This document shows positions 1 to 8,139 of a stretch of 64,000 nt of DNA, piece after piece. The first letter of the stretch is position 1. The number at the start of each line of letters is the position of its first letter. The position numbers and the translations under genes were made by a program. Under the pieces are notes generated by a model. The model had not been told where the DNA came from and did not search any database. It saw nothing but the letters and a program-made list of their open reading frames with translations. This DNA is from Candidatus Woesearchaeota archaeon (GTDB lineage: Archaea; Nanobdellota; Nanobdellia; Woesearchaeales; UBA12501): NCBI GenBank assembly GCA_030651375.1, contig JAUSFM010000016.1:62001-126000 (forward strand). The letters are read 5' to 3'.

Positions 1-2018
1 GTCTCGATTTCCTTGTTGTGGTACCGTTTGATAAGCATGTCCGCCTCTTCTTCGGCTTGCGCCTTAATGGCATTGATTTTTTCAACTGCTTCCCGAGGAA
101 GATCCATGTCGGAAATTGCCGTCGAGAAACCGTACTTGCTCAAGGTGAACACGGCAAGCTTGCACATTTTTGTCAGCACATCAAGCGTGAAGTGCTCGCC
201 GTACTGCTTGTGCAGGTTGCGCAGCATAAGCCCTGCGCCGTGGCCAAGGTTTGCAGAGTCCATGACTCCCTTGAGGATTTTTCCTTTGCGGATAATGAGG
301 TCGGGCTCTTCTTTTTTCTTGTTTCCTTTGGTGAAGCCGGAAAATCTGAAATCCGCAGGGAGCAGGCAGCTGAACACGTCTTTGCCCGTGACCATGTCTT
401 TGTTCGGCAGGCGGGAAAAATCGTTGATGCCTGACGCGGAAAGCAAGTCAACAGCATCGCGGTGTTTCATGACCGTGTCGTCGTGGGTTAGCACATAGGA
501 TCCTGAAATTGCGTCTTGAATGCAGCCGATAACGCTCAAGCCATACCGCGGGCTAATCATCTGCAGGTCAACCATCATAAGCATTTCTGTTTCAGCGCGT
601 GCTTCTTCAGTTTGAGGAATGTGCAGGTTCATTTCGTCGCCGTCAAAATCCGCGTTGTACGGATGGCACACTGCTGGATTGAGGCGGAATGTTTTGTGCG
701 GCAACACGCGAATGCGGTGCGCCATCATTGACATTCTGTGCAAACTGGGCTGGCGGTTGAAAACAGCAAGGTCACCGTCCATGAGGTGGCGCTCAACAAT
801 GTATCCCGGCTGAATTTCTTCGAGCAGCTGCTCTTTTGTTTCGTCGGTGATTTTCTTTTTCTTGCCATCCGGCCGTGTAATATAATTGGCACCTGGATAG
901 TTTTTCGGGCCGCGCTCAATAAATTGTTTGAGGTACTCCCGGTTCCATTCAGTGACGCGTTCAGGAACCGTCAGTTTGCTGGCAACAATTTTTGGAATGC
1001 CGACCTCATTCATCTTAATCATCGGATCAGGAGAGATGACGGTACGTGAAGAAAAGTTTGTGCGCTTGCCGGCAAGGTTGTGCCTGATGCGGCCTTCCTT
1101 GCTTGTAATGCGCTCGGTAATTGTTTTCAGCGGCTGGCCCGAGCGATGGCGTGCTGGCGGGAGCTGGGCAACATTGTTGTCGAAAAACGTGGTGATGTGG
1201 TATTGTAACAAATCCCAGAGATCTTCGATGATAATTTCAGGAGCACCGGCGTTGATGTTTTCAAACAGGCGTTGGTTGATACGGACAATGTCGCCGAGCT
1301 TGTGGGTTAAGTCATCCTCACTGCGCTCGCCACTTTCAAGAGTGATCGATGGGCGAATGGTGACGGGAGGGATTGCCATGACCGTGAGTATAATCCATTC
1401 CGGCCTGCTCACGTCAGAATTCAGGCCGAACATTCGGCAGTCGTCATCGCTCAATTTTTCAAGTCGTGTTCTGATTTCAATGGGTGAAAGCCGCTTGTCA
1501 TTTTCCATGTAGGTGTACGGCTTGTCGAGTGAAATTTTGTATTGTTTCGCCTTGCAGTGCGGGCATTTGCTGATTGTTTTCAGGCCGGCAATAATTTCCT
1601 TGATTCTTCGGCGCCGCGCTTCAAGGCCGCCTTGTGCTTCTGCTTCAGCCAGCACTTCAGTGTACTGGTCAACCTTGTTTTGTGGAATAAGCACTTTGCC
1701 GCACTCGCGGCACGCGCAGCGGAGCATGGTGAGGATGAGCGGGACAAATTTGATATGGATAATCGGCCGGGCAAGCTCAATGTAGCCGAAGTGGCCGATG
1801 CACTCTTTGAGTTTTGAGCCGCAGGTCTTGCATTTCAATCCGGGATCGATAACGCCGAGGCGAATGTCCATGAGGCCGCCGTCAACCGGGTAGCCCTCTT
1901 TGTCGTAGAGTTCCGGCGTGACAATCTTTGCAGAGGCCATGCTCTTGATCATTTTTGGCGAGAGCAGTCCGAAGGAAATGCTTTCAATTTCTTTGTAGGG
2001 GTAGCGTTCGCGGTCCAT
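1..2018 (-). CDS. rpoA1: DNA-directed RNA polymerase subunit A' (partial, C-terminus outside window)
   Basis: Largest-subunit N-terminal half of the archaeal RNA polymerase, which carries the catalytic Mg-binding loop. Reverse translation from the ATG at 2018 gives 672 codons running off the window edge; the family is usually near 870-900 residues, so roughly the last 200 are missing. A zinc site (C63, C66, C73, H76) lies near the N-terminus, a second CxxC pair follows, and the universal catalytic motif NADFDGDEMN begins near residue 455. The gene starts 29 bases after the rpoB1 stop and is the fourth gene of a rpoH-rpoB2-rpoB1-rpoA1 operon. Identification is certain. Confidence 0.97.
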   Translation of the reverse strand, partial: MDRERYPYKEIESISFGLLSPKMIKSMASAKIVTPELYDKEGYPVDGGLMDIRLGVIDPGLKCKTCGSKLKECIGHFGYIELARPIIHIKFVPLILTMLRCACRECGKVLIPQNKVDQYTEVLAEAEAQGGLEARRRRIKEIIAGLKTISKCPHCKAKQYKISLDKPYTYMENDKRLSPIEIRTRLEKLSDDDCRMFGLNSDVSRPEWIILTVMAIPPVTIRPSITLESGERSEDDLTHKLGDIVRINQRLFENINAGAPEIIIEDLWDLLQYHITTFFDNNVAQLPPARHRSGQPLKTITERITSKEGRIRHNLAGKRTNFSSRTVISPDPMIKMNEVGIPKIVASKLTVPERVTEWNREYLKQFIERGPKNYPGANYITRPDGKKKKITDETKEQLLEEIQPGYIVERHLMDGDLAVFNRQPSLHRMSMMAHRIRVLPHKTFRLNPAVCHPYNADFDGDEMNLHIPQTEEARAETEMLMMVDLQMISPRYGLSVIGCIQDAISGSYVLTHDDTVMKHRDAVDLLSASGINDFSRLPNKDMVTGKDVFSCLLPADFRFSGFTKGNKKKEEPDLIIRKGKILKGVMDSANLGHGAGLMLRNLHKQYGEHFTLDVLTKMCKLAVFTLSKYGFSTAISDMDLPREAVEKINAIKAQAEEEADMLIKRYHNKEIE

Positions 2019-2047
2019 GGTGTATCAGTAGTTTGTGTATGTTGTTG

Positions 2048-3871
2048 TTAGTATTTTGTTTTGAGTTTCAATCGTGGATAAATTCCCAATGACTTGAATT
2101 CGTCAAGGATGAGCTTGAAAGCATAGGACAGTTCAATGTCGCTCACCTCGACGTTATCGCCGCAGAGCGGGCACACTGACTGGTCCTTGAATTCATTGTA
2201 AATCGCAATGGTGCCGCAGCCTTCGCACACCGGCACAATGGTTTTGTCGGAATCAAACCGCTCCTTGAGCAGCAGCGATGCGCCGTGCGCAACAAAGGTG
2301 TCCTTTTCCATTTCTCCCAATCGCAGGCCGCCTTCTTTTGAGCGCCCTTCAGTGGGCTGGCGCGTGAGGAGCTGGATGGGGCCGCGTGCGCGCGAGTGAA
2401 TTTTGTTTGCGACCATGTGTTTGAGTTTGAGGTAGTACATGTTGCCGATGAAAATACGCACGGGGTAGCGTTCTCCGGTTTCTCCGTGGTACATGCTTTC
2501 AGTGCCGTTTTCACGGAAGCCCATAGAAAGGAGTTCCGTCCGCAGCGATTCTTCGGACTCGGCGTCAAACGTGGTACCGTCGACATACCGGCCGCTGAGT
2601 GAACCGACTTTGCCGCCGATCATTTCAATCAAGTGTGAAACAGTCATACGTGATGGAATACCGTGAGGGGTGAACAGGATATCAGGAACAATGCCTGATG
2701 CAGAGCAGGGCATATCAGCGTGGGGCACGAGCAAACCGACAACACCTTTTTGTCCGTGGCGTGATGTAAATTTGTCGCCGATTTCAGGAATGCGCTGGTC
2801 TCTGATACGCACCTGCACGAGCTTGTTGCCCTCTTCGTTTTCGGTGATGGCGACAAAATCAACAATGCCCTCTTCGCCGTGCTTCATTGAAAAGGAACTT
2901 TCACGGCGAGTGGTTGAGGCAAGGCTGTACTCGTTCATGCCGCTCAAGAAGCGTGGAGGAGAGCTTTTTCCAATCACCACATCGCCTTCAGCAACTGGCG
3001 CTTCAGGATAGATAATGCCGTCCTCTTCAAGGAAGCGGTAATCGTGCTCTGACTTGTAGCCCTTGACTTCTTTGTCAGGAACGCAAATACTGTCAGTGAG
3101 TCCGCCGGCGTAGCGCAGCTCCTCGACAATCGCGGGCCGGAAATAAGTGGAACGGCCAAGGCCGCGCTGCACTGAACCAAGGTTTAAGACGATAGCGTCT
3201 TCCATGTTGTATCCCTTATAGGCCATGACTGCAACGACGAGATTTTGACCAGCCGGGTGCTTGTCATATTCAGTAAGATCATTAATGATGGTTTTCACAA
3301 TCGGACGCTGGGGGTGGTGGAGAATGTTAACATCCATGTCGATGCGCACGGGGAAATTCGCTGCGTAAAAGCCGAGCGCCTGTTTCTGGTTTTTCGCGCC
3401 CATGGCAATACGCGCACCGGGCGAGTGGTTGGCAAACGGCACGAGGCCGCCGCAAATGCCGAAAATAATAGTCGGAGAAATTTCAAGATGGGTGTGATCT
3501 TTAGTAAGTTCTTCTTCAGTAAAGGCGATGAGCGTATTTTCTTCCTCGAGCGAGTCGAGGTATTCAATGACGCCCTGCTTGATGAGGTCAGCAAAGGTGA
3601 TTTCGTTTTTTTCGAGCTGTTGCAAATGCTTTTCGAGGAGGAGTGATTTACCATCCTTTGCCACAATCAGGGGCCTGCGAACTCTGCCGCGGTCGCTCTC
3701 GATAAATACCTGATTGCGCTGGGCATCAAACCTGATGTTGAGCGCGCTGCTTAATGCGCCTTTTCGCCTGCTTGAAACGACTTTGTCGACGAATTCTACG
3801 GGATTTTCAATAGTCCCGACAAATTTGTCGTTCAGGTACACTTCAGCGCCGTTGGTTTCAGGTTGAGCCAT
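2048..3871 (-). CDS. rpoB1: DNA-directed RNA polymerase subunit B' (C-terminal half of B)
   Basis: The 607-residue protein matches the C-terminal half of the archaeal/eukaryotic second-largest RNAP subunit. Visible landmarks are YKGYNMEDAIVLN near residue 220, GDKFTSRHGQKGVVG near residue 370, and GGLRLGEMEKD, followed by a C-terminal zinc ribbon (CEGC...CPLC). It works together with the separately encoded B''; the split is a trait of several archaeal lineages. It begins 58 bases after rpoB2 ends, within the same operon. No truncation is evident. Confidence 0.97.
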   Translation of the reverse strand: MAQPETNGAEVYLNDKFVGTIENPVEFVDKVVSSRRKGALSSALNIRFDAQRNQVFIESDRGRVRRPLIVAKDGKSLLLEKHLQQLEKNEITFADLIKQGVIEYLDSLEEENTLIAFTEEELTKDHTHLEISPTIIFGICGGLVPFANHSPGARIAMGAKNQKQALGFYAANFPVRIDMDVNILHHPQRPIVKTIINDLTEYDKHPAGQNLVVAVMAYKGYNMEDAIVLNLGSVQRGLGRSTYFRPAIVEELRYAGGLTDSICVPDKEVKGYKSEHDYRFLEEDGIIYPEAPVAEGDVVIGKSSPPRFLSGMNEYSLASTTRRESSFSMKHGEEGIVDFVAITENEEGNKLVQVRIRDQRIPEIGDKFTSRHGQKGVVGLLVPHADMPCSASGIVPDILFTPHGIPSRMTVSHLIEMIGGKVGSLSGRYVDGTTFDAESEESLRTELLSMGFRENGTESMYHGETGERYPVRIFIGNMYYLKLKHMVANKIHSRARGPIQLLTRQPTEGRSKEGGLRLGEMEKDTFVAHGASLLLKERFDSDKTIVPVCEGCGTIAIYNEFKDQSVCPLCGDNVEVSDIELSYAFKLILDEFKSLGIYPRLKLKTKY

Positions 3872-3929
3872 TGTTGTGTTTCACCGATGAATGTGGTGGA
3901 TGGTAGTATGGATTTGTTAGTTGATACTA

Positions 3930-5417
3930 TTATTTGATAAATTTGAGGCCGCACTCTTTCAGCGACTTGAGGATGGGCGCCTCGGGCTCCTCGGTTGTGA
4001 CTTGGGCAAGCATTGCCAGATTTTTACGCAGGCCGATGTTGGTACCTTCAGGAGTTTCAACCGGGCATAACCTGCCGAGATGCGTCGGATGCAAACCGCG
4101 CGCCTCGAAGTTTTCCTGCGTTGCGCTTAACGGCGACACGACACGCTGGAGGTGACTCATAGTTTCGGTAAAGTTGAGGCGCTGGATACGCTGGCTGATG
4201 CCTTTGCGCGAGCCAACCCAACTGCCGGTTGCCAGCGAGCTGTAAATTCTCGACGTCAAGAGCTTGTCGCGGATAATGACTTTTATCGACGGGAATTTGC
4301 CGCGCTTAACAATGCGCTGGAAATTGTAGAGCAGGTCGCCAATCAGCACTTTGATGTTGGCGCGGAACAAGTCAGCCATGAGGTCGCCGCTCAACTTGAG
4401 GCGTTTGTTCATGTAATGGTCCTTGTCATCCGGCGGGAGCTCTCCACGACTGACAGCGATATATTTGCGCAGGATTTTGCAGAGGTTGAATGATTTTGAA
4501 ACGCGGTCTTTTGCCTCAAGGCCGAGGTGGGGAAGCAGGTATTTGTCGAGGAGTTCGCGCATGCGCTCAATTCTGATTTCGCGCGCCTGCATGATGCCGA
4601 TGTGCTTTGCAAGCCAGTCAAGCGCGTCGTCTTGTGTTTTTGTTGCGACAAATTCATACAAGTTAACAATGATTTCGTCGTTCTGCGTGCCGGTGCTGAT
4701 GGTTTTCATGATTTCATCATCGCGCAGCATGCCGAGCGCCTTGAGCACCATGATGATGGGTACACGCTTGACACGGGTGAAAGTGAGGTAAAACAATCCA
4801 TTTTTCATGCGTTCGAACGTGTGTGGAATTTTGAATGAGCCGCGCTCGGAAAAAAGCCGGCCGACAAACGCGCTGACGCCAACGGTTTCTTTTTCGACGA
4901 GCAGTTTGTTGGCCGCGAGGTCTTCGACGGAGATCAGCACTTTTTCCGTGCCGTTGATAATGAAGTAGCCACCGGGATCGTCCGGGTCTTCGCCCTTTTC
5001 AATGAGCTCGTCCCGGTTAAGCCCTTTAAGGTGGCAGTATTTTGATTTCAGCATGATGGGCATGCTGGCGATTTGGGTGGTGAACATTTCGCGCCGCACA
5101 CCGTTGACGTGCGCGGAAACTTCGATGAAGCACGGCGCCGCGTAAGTTATTTTTCGCAGGCGCGACTCAACCGGAAAAATGTTTTTCTTGGAGCCGTCAG
5201 CTTCAGTAATGGTTGGCTTTTCCAGCCAGATTTTGTCAAGCACAATTTTGAATTCGTCAATGTTATGGGGAATAATGGTGGGAACGATGTCCTTGTTTTC
5301 CTCGACAATGCGCTGGAGCTCAAAATCAAGGAAGTTGTTAAACGACTCAATGTCAGAACCAATCAGGCTGTTTTCCTGAAAGTATTTCGTGAGCAGGACG
5401 TGGCTGTACTTACGCAT
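3930..5417 (-). CDS. rpoB2: DNA-directed RNA polymerase subunit B'' (N-terminal half of B)
   Basis: N-terminal half of the RNAP second subunit, 495 residues from the ATG at 5417. The open frame extends 27 codons further upstream, but that part overlaps rpoH and looks unlike protein, while MRKYSHVLLTKYF is the expected beginning. Typical B'' segments are present, including GGYFIINGTEKVL near residue 150 and a C-terminus ending with the Rif-region-like RRLCPVETPEGTNIGLR type stretch. The start overlaps the rpoH stop by 8 bases, consistent with translational coupling. Confidence 0.96.
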   Translation of the reverse strand: MRKYSHVLLTKYFQENSLIGSDIESFNNFLDFELQRIVEENKDIVPTIIPHNIDEFKIVLDKIWLEKPTITEADGSKKNIFPVESRLRKITYAAPCFIEVSAHVNGVRREMFTTQIASMPIMLKSKYCHLKGLNRDELIEKGEDPDDPGGYFIINGTEKVLISVEDLAANKLLVEKETVGVSAFVGRLFSERGSFKIPHTFERMKNGLFYLTFTRVKRVPIIMVLKALGMLRDDEIMKTISTGTQNDEIIVNLYEFVATKTQDDALDWLAKHIGIMQAREIRIERMRELLDKYLLPHLGLEAKDRVSKSFNLCKILRKYIAVSRGELPPDDKDHYMNKRLKLSGDLMADLFRANIKVLIGDLLYNFQRIVKRGKFPSIKVIIRDKLLTSRIYSSLATGSWVGSRKGISQRIQRLNFTETMSHLQRVVSPLSATQENFEARGLHPTHLGRLCPVETPEGTNIGLRKNLAMLAQVTTEEPEAPILKSLKECGLKFIK

Positions 5418-5667
5418 GCACAACCCCCCGGTAAAAAATCGCATCGCCCGCGGTTGGGCTTTTGCGGAGAATCTTGACGACATCGCCTGGCTTGACACTT
5501 AACGGTTGGATGGCAGGGTCGGTCGGCAGAATTTTTGGCAGGTCTTTCAGCGTGATGTGGTACGTTGCAAAGAGCTCCTGCTTGTCTTTGTCAGAGAGCT
5601 TCTGGTGCTCAGGAATCAGCACGTGATTCGTGACGGAAACGACAGGTGTTTTTTGTTTTCGTAGCAT
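5410..5667 (-). CDS. rpoH: DNA-directed RNA polymerase subunit H (RPB5-like)
   Basis: An 85-residue protein homologous to the C-terminal assembly domain of eukaryotic RPB5. The conserved features are HVLIPEHQKLS near the start, ITLKDLPKIL in the middle, and the signature PGDVVKILRKSPTAG near the end. It heads the polymerase operon, with the two tRNA genes immediately upstream on the same strand. The length is usual for archaeal RpoH. Confidence 0.96.
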   Translation of the reverse strand: MLRKQKTPVVSVTNHVLIPEHQKLSDKDKQELFATYHITLKDLPKILPTDPAIQPLSVKPGDVVKILRKSPTAGDAIFYRGVVHA

Positions 5668-5714
5668 GTGCTTCCTTCCCTATCTTTCTTAAAAATGCAA
5701 CGGGCCGGACGAGA

Positions 5715-5749
5715 CATTCATCAGCAGATGTGCCGTGCACACCACTGAA
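5715..5749 (-). other. Noncanonical T-loop intron (59/60) of tRNA-Lys
   Basis: About 35 bases interrupt the T-loop between A59 and T60 (boundary ambiguous by one T). Removing them restores loop TTCAAAT and a five-pair T-stem GCGAG/CTCGT (one G-T pair). The insert has the inverted pairs ATTCA/TGAAT and TGTGC/GCACA, as expected for a bulge-helix-bulge fold. Confidence 0.85.
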
Positions 5750-5771
5750 TTTGAACTCGCGACCACTGCAT

Positions 5772-5801
5772 CGCTTCCAAAACACCCCTTCGTGTTTTTG
5801 T
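5772..5801 (-). other. Canonical 37/38 intron of tRNA-Lys
   Basis: About 30 bases separate A37 from the 3' anticodon stem; the boundary is ambiguous by one A. The insert contains the inverted arms AAAACAC and GTGTTTT, so it can form the intron hairpin of a bulge-helix-bulge substrate for the archaeal splicing endonuclease. Confidence 0.85.
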
Positions 5802-5856
5802 TAAAAGTGCAGTGCTCTACCAGGCTGAGCTACCGGCCCATAGCATATGAATAAAA

Positions 5857-6003
5857 CGCCCTGGCCGGGACTTCCATTCGGTATGTCGCCGGTAGTCAGT
5901 TGCTTGTCGTCGACAAACGATACCGACCAACGACAAACGGATTTTGAACCCGGGTCGCAACCGTGACAGGGTTGCGTGCTAGACCGGACTACACTACCAG
6001 GGC
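5857..6003 (-). tRNA. tRNA-Asp (anticodon GTC) with a T-loop intron
   Basis: The acceptor is GCCCTGG/CCAGGGC with discriminator G. The anticodon arm CAACC-CTGTCAC-GGTTG is uninterrupted and reads GTC. The T-stem CCGGG pairs with CCCGG only after about 72 bases are removed from the T-loop. CCA is not encoded. It sits upstream of tRNA-Lys in the same orientation; a TATA-like CATATA lies about 15 bases upstream of the 5' end. Confidence 0.93.
5871..5942 (-). other. Noncanonical T-loop intron (59/60) of tRNA-Asp
   Basis: About 72 bases sit between A59 and position 60 of the T-loop (the boundary is ambiguous by one base). The insert contains the inverted arms CGGTAT/ATACCG and TTGTCG/CGACAA, so it is strongly self-complementary. 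The insertion point matches that of the neighbouring tRNA-Lys intron. Confidence 0.85.
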
Positions 6004-6147
6004 ATTTGAACAGTATATGCTTCCGTACAGCCTGCTGACAAGCATTCGAGTGGTTGTCGACAAAAAGCTGTAAGAAAGATTGAGCTCATATAGGTCAAAA
6101 ACAAGGAGGTTATTTATAAAGTTTGTGGTTTTGGCGGTTGGCGTGAT

Positions 6148-6735
6148 TCACTTCAACACATTATATAAGTCAGTATCCTGTTCAAGGATCCTTCGTGCGC
6201 GGTAGACGCGAGACATCACGGTGCCGTCAGGTAGGCTCAACGCTCTGCCCGTTTCGTGATAGTGAGATTCACCAAAAAAAGTGAGCCATGCTGTTGCGCG
6301 AAAATCACCGGGAAGTTCGCCAACCGCACGCTGGGCACGTGCCATGATTTCTCGCCGAGCAACAATGGTTTCAGGTGTCTCTGGATGGCTTGCTGCATGG
6401 AATTCAGGATCTTCATCCGACGTGAAACGCTCCCACTCAATCTTTTTCTGGTGATGATGGTTAAGGAATGAGCGGACAGCAATTTTGTACAGCCACGCGC
6501 GGAGATTAGTGCCAGTTTTGTAGCTATCGTGAAAGCGGGCAACTTTGACAAATGTTTCTGAAAGAATGTCATCTGCATCAGCCCGATGAGCTGTTTGTTT
6601 GAGCAAATAAGCGTAGAGCTCGTCTCGGTACTGGCCAAACACGGCACTCAGAGGTTTGCCGTCTAAGAAAATAGTTTCTTTAGTTTTTGTGGAACGAACC
6701 CGATCATCAAGCGCAGCACATTCATCAGATACCAT
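6148..6735 (-). CDS. ECF-type sigma-70 family protein
   Basis: A 195-residue protein with the two-domain layout of extracytoplasmic-function sigma factors. Residues ~35-105 read as region 2 (YRDELYAYLL, then DADDILSETF, then LRAWLYKIAVRS). Residues ~135-190 read as region 4, with the helix-turn-helix core LPDGTVMSRVYRARRIL. In bacteria such proteins direct RNAP to promoters; archaeal RNAP normally uses TBP and TFB, so the role here is unknown. It lies between hisS and the tRNA/rpoH-rpoB2-rpoB1-rpoA1 group, all on the same strand, which argues against contamination. A TATA box 24 bases upstream implies a leaderless transcript. It could instead act as a DNA-binding regulator. Confidence 0.85.
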   Translation of the reverse strand: MVSDECAALDDRVRSTKTKETIFLDGKPLSAVFGQYRDELYAYLLKQTAHRADADDILSETFVKVARFHDSYKTGTNLRAWLYKIAVRSFLNHHHQKKIEWERFTSDEDPEFHAASHPETPETIVARREIMARAQRAVGELPGDFRATAWLTFFGESHYHETGRALSLPDGTVMSRVYRARRILEQDTDLYNVLK

Positions 6736-6758
6736 CGGGGCGAGAAAGAAAGAGGAGG

Positions 6759-6766
6759 TATAAAAA
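6759..6766 (-). promoter_or_regulatory. TATA box of the sigma-like gene
   Basis: TTTTTATA on the minus strand is centred about 27 bases before the ATG at 6735, the archaeal spacing for a transcript that begins at or next to the start codon. Confidence 0.55.
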
Positions 6767-6787
6767 CATTTTGAATTGGTGATTAGA

Positions 6788-8107
6788 TCATCCCTTCAAT
6801 CGCGTGCAGACCTCATGTACCCCCAGCAGCTCTTCAGTGCCGGACAGCATGTCTTTCAGCTTGACTTTGTTCTGCGCAAGTTCCTGCGCACCGATAATAA
6901 GAACATAGGGAATGCCGAGCGCGTTGGCATAGTCCAAATTTTTGCTGATGCCTCTGCCGATGATATCGATGTCAGCGTTGATGCCCTCTTTACGGAGTGT
7001 GCTCAAGATGGTGAGAGATTCATTGAGCGTTTTGATGGGGATTAAAAAAACCTGCGTCACGGATTTTTTCATAGGCTCTTTTTCCGCGGCACGGATTATT
7101 TTTAGCTGCTCAACAATCGGCTCAATGCCGAAACTGATGCCCACTGCAGGATATTCGCCGCTGCCCAAAAAGGTGCCAATCATTCGGTCGTAGCGCCCAC
7201 CGCCGGCAAGAGAGGATTTCACGTCGCTTTCAGACGAATCTTTGAGGAACACCTCAAACACCGGGCCGGTGTAGTATGCCAATCCGCGGGAAAGCGTCGG
7301 CTCGAATGATACATTTGCCTCGTCACCGAGCCGGTCAACATAGGCAAGGAGCTCTTCAATCTCGCGCAGGCCTTCTTGTGCAGCGGGTGTGGTAATTTTT
7401 TCGCGGAGAATGGCAATCTTGTCACTGTTTTTTCCGGGCAGTGTCAGTAAGGAAAAGAGTTGCTCAACTTGAGTGGGAGAGAGCCCTTTTTGTTTCAGTT
7501 CTTTTTTTACGTCAGCAGACCCAATTTTTTTGAGTTTGTCAACTGCCACGAGCACATCGACATTTTTTTCAGTGAGTCCGAGAAACGCGAGCAAGCCATC
7601 GAGAAATTTTCGGTTGTTGATTTCTATGGTCACATCGAAGTTTATTTGGTGGAAGAATTTTTGGGCAAGCACCACCAGCTCGGCATCAGCCAGCATATTT
7701 TTTGTGCCAACCACATCAACATCACACTGCCAGAATTCGCGGTACCTCCCGAGTTTTATCGGGCCGTCGCGAAATACTGGGCCGATTTGATAGCGCTTAA
7801 ACGGAAGTTTGAGCGTTGGATTCATGCCAAAAAAGCGTGCAAAGGGAACGGTGAGGTCGTATCGAAGGCAGAGATCACGCTCGCCTTGATCTTTGAGAGT
7901 GAATGTTTCTTTCAAAATTTCTGCGCCGCCGGCATATTTTGATGCGAGCACGTCATACCGCTCGAGAATGGGCGTTTCCAGCGGAGAAAAGCCGAACTGC
8001 TCGAACAAGCGAACCAGCGTGGCGATTAGTTCATTGCGCATAATTTTTTCTTCCGGCGGAAAGTCCCGCGTGCCGCGGGCGCGCTGGAGCTCAAGTTTTT
8101 CAGGCAT
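6788..8107 (-). CDS. hisS: Histidyl-tRNA synthetase
   Basis: Class II synthetase that charges tRNA-His. The N-terminus ARGTRDFPPEE, motif 2 region (RYQIGPVFRDGPIKLGR), the histidine-binding segment LSRGLAYYTG (usually LVRGLDYYTG) and motif 3 region (GGRYD, then AVGISFGIEP) are all present, followed by a C-terminal anticodon-binding domain. The ATG at 8107 is preferred over a GTG at 8116 because a TATA box centred at ~8134 predicts transcription starting near 8108. The promoter overlaps the end of the nucleoside hydrolase gene, so hisS can be transcribed on its own as well as with the upstream genes. Confidence 0.95.
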   Translation of the reverse strand: MPEKLELQRARGTRDFPPEEKIMRNELIATLVRLFEQFGFSPLETPILERYDVLASKYAGGAEILKETFTLKDQGERDLCLRYDLTVPFARFFGMNPTLKLPFKRYQIGPVFRDGPIKLGRYREFWQCDVDVVGTKNMLADAELVVLAQKFFHQINFDVTIEINNRKFLDGLLAFLGLTEKNVDVLVAVDKLKKIGSADVKKELKQKGLSPTQVEQLFSLLTLPGKNSDKIAILREKITTPAAQEGLREIEELLAYVDRLGDEANVSFEPTLSRGLAYYTGPVFEVFLKDSSESDVKSSLAGGGRYDRMIGTFLGSGEYPAVGISFGIEPIVEQLKIIRAAEKEPMKKSVTQVFLIPIKTLNESLTILSTLRKEGINADIDIIGRGISKNLDYANALGIPYVLIIGAQELAQNKVKLKDMLSGTEELLGVHEVCTRLKG

Positions 8108-8128
8108 GGTTTTCACGTGGTGTTCTGG

Positions 8129-8139
8129 TTTTTATATAG
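8129..8139 (-). promoter_or_regulatory. TATA box of hisS
   Basis: CTATATAAAAA on the minus strand spans the stop codon of the nucleoside hydrolase gene and lies about 27 bases ahead of the hisS ATG. Confidence 0.6.

Larger units (their letters stand above)
5701..5839 (-). tRNA. tRNA-Lys (anticodon TTT) with two introns
   Basis: The cloverleaf can be drawn by hand: acceptor GGGCCGG/CCGGCCC, D-stem GCTC/GAGC, anticodon stem CTGCA/TGCAG with loop CTTTTAA, and T-stem GCGAG/CTCGT with loop TTCAAAT. The exons are interrupted twice, by about 30 bases at the canonical 37/38 site and by about 35 bases after T-loop position 59. The spliced length is 74 bases. CCA is not encoded; the discriminator is G. 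It lies 17 bases downstream of tRNA-Asp and just ahead of rpoH, so it may be co-transcribed with either. Confidence 0.93.

Noticed and set aside
3245-5477. Several plus-strand frames over the RNA polymerase genes
   Set aside because: All lie opposite highly conserved rpoB1/rpoB2 sequence and have no family signature.
5715-5749. TGATGA in the tRNA-Lys T-loop intron as box C of a C/D RNA
   Set aside because: The intron is only 35 bases with no properly spaced box D and no guide region; the match is chance.
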